Assembly (NCBI GenBank): GCA_013141495.1
Contig: JABFQV010000003.1
Coordinates: 1 to 46,543, forward strand
DNA length: 46,543 nucleotides
DNA from: Methylotenera sp.
Lineage (GTDB): Bacteria; Pseudomonadota; Gammaproteobacteria; Burkholderiales; Methylophilaceae
Reading direction: 5' to 3'
Both the position numbers and the translations under genes were made by a program. The notes under the pieces were generated by a model. It was given only the letters and a program-made list of their open reading frames with translations. It ran no database searches and was not told the origin of the DNA. Shown in pieces: positions 43,023 through 46,543 of the stretch; the stretch's first letter is position 1; every line of letters begins with the position of its first letter.

Positions 43023-43934
43023 ATGAGGAAGGGTAGGAAATTTACGCCAACTTTATTGAAAAGCTGGAAAAAAAAGAATCGTGGAGAGGGGCTTGGGGCT
43101 AACTATACCTCATGGCACCAAATTACTCGGGCTGATCCTGGAAGTATGGGGAAGTCTAGAATTCAGAATAACAATCTATTCGGGAGATCGATGGATTTTT
43201 TATCAGACACAGAGTTTGCTGTATTTTGCTTTGCACAAATGTTGCCCAATGTCTGTGATGTTCGCGAGCAATATCCATTGAATTTATTAGAGCATCCATG
43301 TGATATATCTACTTACCTTGTTAGTAAGTTATCTACAAACACAAAAGGAACGCTTGAGATTGCAAATTCTCTTGGGATTTCACATCCTAGGGTTAAAAAA
43401 AATGGTGATGCAGTTGATTGGGTTATGACTACCGATTTGTTGGTGACAATTAAGGATCCAATTGCGGGATATCAGTTGTTAGCGCTAAGTGTCAAAGACA
43501 AAGCATCTGACCAGTTATCAGAAAGGCAAATAAATTTATTACAACTAGAACGAGAATATTGGACTATACAGGGAGTTAATTGGCTTTTAATAACGCCCGA
43601 GGTTTACTGTAAGTCGGTTGCAGTGACTCTTAAAACCTATGCGCCTTATGCAATTTCAGACAGTATGGTTGATAAGGATTTAATTACCAAAGCTATGAAT
43701 CTTATACCCTTAATGAATGAAATGCCTTTGTCAAAGATATTATTGTTATTAGAAGACGCCCTCAATGTTTCTCAAGGAATGGCTCAAAAAGTTTTTTGGC
43801 AAGGCGTTTGGAAAGGGGCTATTCCAATTAATCTGAGGCGAAAACCGACACCTCATAGTCAAATAAATTTATTAAGTTATGAAGATTTTTGGCTGCAAAA
43901 TCCTGTTGTTGCAGGGAGATCATCATGTCTTTAA
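43023..43934 (+). CDS. tnsA: Tn7-like transposition endonuclease TnsA
   Basis: This 303-residue protein cuts the 5' ends of the transposon during cut-and-paste transposition. The PD-(D/E)xK catalytic set is visible: E in VREQYPLNLLEHPC, D in TTDLLVTI and K in LSVKDKASDQLS. The C-terminal part is the DNA-binding, TnsC-contacting region. The start has AGGAG seven bases upstream. Its end overlaps the tnsB start by ten bases, so the two are coupled. All catalytic residues are intact. Confidence 0.9.
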   Translation: MRKGRKFTPTLLKSWKKKNRGEGLGANYTSWHQITRADPGSMGKSRIQNNNLFGRSMDFLSDTEFAVFCFAQMLPNVCDVREQYPLNLLEHPCDISTYLVSKLSTNTKGTLEIANSLGISHPRVKKNGDAVDWVMTTDLLVTIKDPIAGYQLLALSVKDKASDQLSERQINLLQLEREYWTIQGVNWLLITPEVYCKSVAVTLKTYAPYAISDSMVDKDLITKAMNLIPLMNEMPLSKILLLLEDALNVSQGMAQKVFWQGVWKGAIPINLRRKPTPHSQINLLSYEDFWLQNPVVAGRSSCL

Positions 43935-46123
43935 TAATATTTAACTCTGTCTTAAAAATAGATAACGTTGAACATAAAGGCTTTTGGAGGGTAGTTGCAT
44001 CTTCATCAGAAAGTGAAGTGGTTTTCTTAGCCTGTATTCCTGAAAAGAATGAATCAGAACCGAAAAAAAGTATTCATTCCCAATCTATTTTAAAACCGGT
44101 TCCTAGAGAGATTCTCTTAGATTTACACAGTACTGGCATTTTAAAAATCATTGAATTAGAAGTTGATCCGCAACTTAGAAGGCAGCCTGGGGATTTAGAT
44201 GAAAAATCTCAGAAAATTTATCAGCAACGTGTAAAAGTTATGACTGATTTTTTCAAGCATGACAAATTATGCGATGCCTTATATTCATCTAGGGGGCTTG
44301 GAGAACTCGTCTCTAATGCAATTAAACTTCATAAGTGCTCTAGAGTTTATGTATATAAATTATTCAAACTGCTATGCGTTCATGGGTTTGAAGCTGGATC
44401 ACTTCATGATAGATATGATATGTCTGGGGCTCCAGGAGTTAAACGGCCATTCACAGAAGGTGGGAATAAAGTTGGTCCAAAAACTAATATTGTCAAAGTT
44501 GGTGGTACAGAAGATTTTCCGCAATCGGGTGTTACAGCAGAGGATAGAGTCAAGATAATTGCGGCGTATGACCGAATACCAAATCCAAAGCCATCGTTTC
44601 AAGAAATGTATGATCAAATTATAGAAAAGGTTTATGTAAATAAATATATACAAAAATTAGATGGCAGGGTAGCAGTCATGCCACCCCAAGGCAGCTTTCC
44701 TAATCAAAGACAAGTACGTTACATAATCGAATCCTGCACTTCTGAACTAGATCGACTAATCGCAAAAACTACAGCAGGACACTTTACGAGAAATTCTCGA
44801 GGGCTTTCTGGACATGCATGGGAGGGTATAGCAGGACCAGGGCATCGTTACGCGATTGACTCCACCATAGGCGATATCTATTTAAGAAGTAGTATTAATA
44901 GAGCTTGGATTATAGGAAGACCAATTGTTTATATTGTTGTTGATGTTTGGTCTACTGCTGTTGTAGGGTTTCATGTATGTTTAAACGGACCTTCGTGGGA
45001 AACAGCAAAAGTAGCATTGTTTTCCACTGTAGCAGACCCTAAGTTAATTGGAGAGTTGTGGGGGTACGAAGCGCGTATATCCCTTTTTCCGTTCCCAACA
45101 CTTCCATATGAGCTCATGAGTGACCGCGGCGAGTATCTTAGTATAGCGGCACGAAATACCTCAAAAGAGTTAGGATATGACGCTACATTTAACCCGGCAT
45201 ATCGCCCTGATTTGAAAGGTTTGGTAGAAGTACTAAATCGGATAGCCAAGGACAAACAATACTTTTTCTTACCAGGTGCAATTGACGCGCGGCGCAAAGA
45301 GTTAGAACTAAGAACTGACTACAAAGAGTCAGCATATACTCTGAGAGAGTACGCCCAATATTTGCATAGGATATTTACTCACTACAATTTAACTGCTAAT
45401 AGAAGTCATAGACTTACGAGCGAAATGATTGCTATGGGAGTTAGCCCTACTCCTGCTGGATTATGGAGATTCGGGCATGAGGTTGGTTGCGGATACCTTA
45501 AATCAACTACCTTTTCTAGACTGGTAACAAATTTATTGCCTCTTCGTAAATCTGTAATCACAAAGAAAGGGATATATCTAGGTCAGCTTGAGTATGATTT
45601 TTCTGAGTCAGCAAATAGAAATTGGACAGTTAACGCTAGAAACTTTGGCTACTCGTCGATTTTAACCCATACCTTCCCAGGCTCTACATCAAAGATATGG
45701 TGGCCTGATACTACTTCTAGTAATTTGCATGAATTTAAGTTGTCGATGAATGCACGTGTGCCAGATGATATTACGCATTACGACTGGGCTGATGCCTATG
45801 CTTACAACAACCTTTACAATCGTGACAGAGAATATGAGCGACTGTCACAATCGATTCAGAACAACATAGATGTTGATGCTCTCACTGCTAATGCTATTAG
45901 ATTAACCACTGAGGCGGAGGCTCAGTATTTCGGACCCAAAGTCGGTGTTAATGATGCAAGGGGTTTTGAAACAAAAACTACTACGCCAGCCCCAGTGCAG
46001 ATGTCGGTAGAGACAGAGTCTGAGCCAGAAGAAAATCAGACAGACGCTGCCTATCAAGAGCTTATGGATCGTATTTACTCAGCTGCAAATAGCCAACGCA
46101 AGGAGGAAGATGATGCCATTTGA
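43925..46123 (+). CDS. tnsB: Tn7-like transposase TnsB (DDE family)
   Basis: This is a protein of about 732 residues. It recognises transposon ends and joins the 3' ends to target DNA. The DDE residues are seen as D in YAIDSTIGDIYL, D in MSDRGEYLS and E in DLKGLVEVLNRI, in the order of the Mu/IS481-type integrase core. N-terminal helix-turn-helix regions (residues about 60-200) bind end repeats like those at 42501. I start at the ATG at 43925 with GGGAG before it; the longer frame from 43889 overlaps tnsA without support. Confidence 0.92.
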   Translation: MSLIIFNSVLKIDNVEHKGFWRVVASSSESEVVFLACIPEKNESEPKKSIHSQSILKPVPREILLDLHSTGILKIIELEVDPQLRRQPGDLDEKSQKIYQQRVKVMTDFFKHDKLCDALYSSRGLGELVSNAIKLHKCSRVYVYKLFKLLCVHGFEAGSLHDRYDMSGAPGVKRPFTEGGNKVGPKTNIVKVGGTEDFPQSGVTAEDRVKIIAAYDRIPNPKPSFQEMYDQIIEKVYVNKYIQKLDGRVAVMPPQGSFPNQRQVRYIIESCTSELDRLIAKTTAGHFTRNSRGLSGHAWEGIAGPGHRYAIDSTIGDIYLRSSINRAWIIGRPIVYIVVDVWSTAVVGFHVCLNGPSWETAKVALFSTVADPKLIGELWGYEARISLFPFPTLPYELMSDRGEYLSIAARNTSKELGYDATFNPAYRPDLKGLVEVLNRIAKDKQYFFLPGAIDARRKELELRTDYKESAYTLREYAQYLHRIFTHYNLTANRSHRLTSEMIAMGVSPTPAGLWRFGHEVGCGYLKSTTFSRLVTNLLPLRKSVITKKGIYLGQLEYDFSESANRNWTVNARNFGYSSILTHTFPGSTSKIWWPDTTSSNLHEFKLSMNARVPDDITHYDWADAYAYNNLYNRDREYERLSQSIQNNIDVDALTANAIRLTTEAEAQYFGPKVGVNDARGFETKTTTPAPVQMSVETESEPEENQTDAAYQELMDRIYSAANSQRKEEDDAI

Positions 46124-46424
46124 TCCTCAATTAATACCTGCGTATAAGAGTAATATATTAATCTCAGCCTGCGGTCCAATTTTAAGTAAAGAGGAGTTGC
46201 TCAAGTGCCTTTCTTATACTCCTGATGTTCCTAAGAATCTTGAGAACATACCTGTCGAAGTCCGAAAACATCAAATGATGTCAACCCGTATGCTTCACAT
46301 ACCAAGTAAATCAGGTATTGAGGTTGCTCAGACCATTGATTTGATGCTCCGCCAAGGCTACGTTAACCGTAATCCTAAGAATGTGTCGACATGGAGAGTG
46401 TTATACAATGATTCAAATTGTTGA
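46110..46424 (+). pseudogene. tnsC: TnsC-like gene, 5' part only, interrupted by an IS
   Basis: The gene begins at ATG 46110 with AAGGAGG just before it and overlaps the tnsB stop by 14 bases. The 104-codon frame reads like the start of TnsC/TniB-type ATPases (RMLHIPSKSGIEVAQTIDLM, then NPKNVSTWRVLY), but the Walker motifs that should follow are missing because an IS-like sequence begins at about 46419. Without TnsC the machine lacks its target-choosing ATPase. Confidence 0.6.
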
Positions 46425-46543
46425 ATTGCATTAATAATTGACCCACCAATTGCATTTAAAATTGACCCACCCTTAGTAGTTAATTTAGCACAAATTTATA
46501 GGGTTTGTATGGTGATGTTGTTCTCCTTTTGATTGTTAGCAGT
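46419..46543. mobile_element. IS21-like terminal region (continues past window)
   Basis: From TGTTGAATTGCA (46419) on, two tandem repeats occur with a 24-base period: TTGCATTAATAATTGACCCA at 46426 and TTGCATTTAAAATTGACCCA at 46450, both continuing CC. Repeated TTGACCCAC motifs near the end are typical of IS21-family elements. The rest of the element, and so the family, cannot be verified here. Possible transposase C-termini on the minus strand are too short to judge. Confidence 0.5.

Larger units (their letters stand above)
42489..46543 (+). mobile_element. End of a Tn7-like transposon (rest outside window)
   Basis: The element opens with TGTTATTCTTTGACATTAAA at 42489 (a TGT end as in Tn7-like elements), followed by three 20-bp repeats, a leader, tnsA, tnsB and the start of a tnsC-like gene. 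The bases before it, GTACT (42484-42488), may be the five-base target duplication, but the other end is outside. tnsC is broken by another IS, so autonomous transposition of this copy is doubtful. Confidence 0.8.

Noticed and set aside
1-46543. CRISPR arrays
   Set aside because: No array of regularly spaced direct repeats with unique spacers is seen; the 20-bp repeats at 42501 are contiguous and belong to the transposon end.

Overview
The window looks like a betaproteobacterial chromosome, most likely of the Methylophilaceae type (Methylotenera/Methylophilus relatives). This rests on inference from gene content and order: ispE, tRNA-Gln, prs, rplY, pth, ychF; a lolB plus TPR-lipoprotein pair; ubiE-ubiJ-ubiB; and a CIRCE operator in front of rpoH. 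No species-level claim is possible from the sequence alone.

Region 1 (1 to about 21,430) is an AT-rich accessory island. The left part carries an XRE regulator, a protein with two ribbon-helix-helix-like segments, two small hypotheticals, a 632-residue sirtuin fusion with a membrane/zinc-ribbon partner, and a PLD-like protein preceded by paired dyad sites. Decayed fragments follow, including the tail of a WYL regulator. Next come a lipoprotein, a C-protein-like XRE, an HD phosphohydrolase, a tyrosine integrase with an excisionase-like partner, and an XRE-DUF3800 pair. The most interesting block is 12304-15314: a STAND/NACHT-type NTPase translationally coupled to a RelA/SpoT-type nucleotide pyrophosphokinase. 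It sits next to a type I restriction-modification operon in the order hsdR-hsdS-hsdM, where hsdR is split by a single-base frameshift and hsdS is half size. The right end of the island (20.78-21.77 kb) holds two tRNA 3'-half remnants (CAT and GTT anticodons) and an intact tRNA-Met, which looks like a repeatedly used integration hotspot.

Region 2 (21,692-42,460) is core chromosome. On the minus strand it carries ychF, pth, rplY, prs, tRNA-Gln, ispE, lolB and a TPR lipoprotein. On the plus strand it carries a Gld-like ABC transporter set (ATPase, permease, auxiliary protein, DUF4340 protein) and mutM. A sodium:solute symporter, the ubiquinone genes ubiB-ubiJ-ubiE and a DUF971 gene follow on the minus strand, then a dynamin-like GTPase on the plus strand and rpoH on the minus strand. 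The last two are separated by a near-perfect bidirectional terminator.

Region 3 (about 42,489-46,543) is one end of a Tn7-like transposon inserted only about 84 bp upstream of the rpoH start. It has three 20-bp direct repeats (TnsB-site-like), a leader with opposing promoters that may produce a small antisense RNA, tnsA, tnsB, and the start of a tnsC-like gene cut off by an IS21-like terminal sequence at the window edge. Accessory and core genes are therefore separated by two different integration events, and the heat-shock sigma gene has a mobile element directly at its control region.
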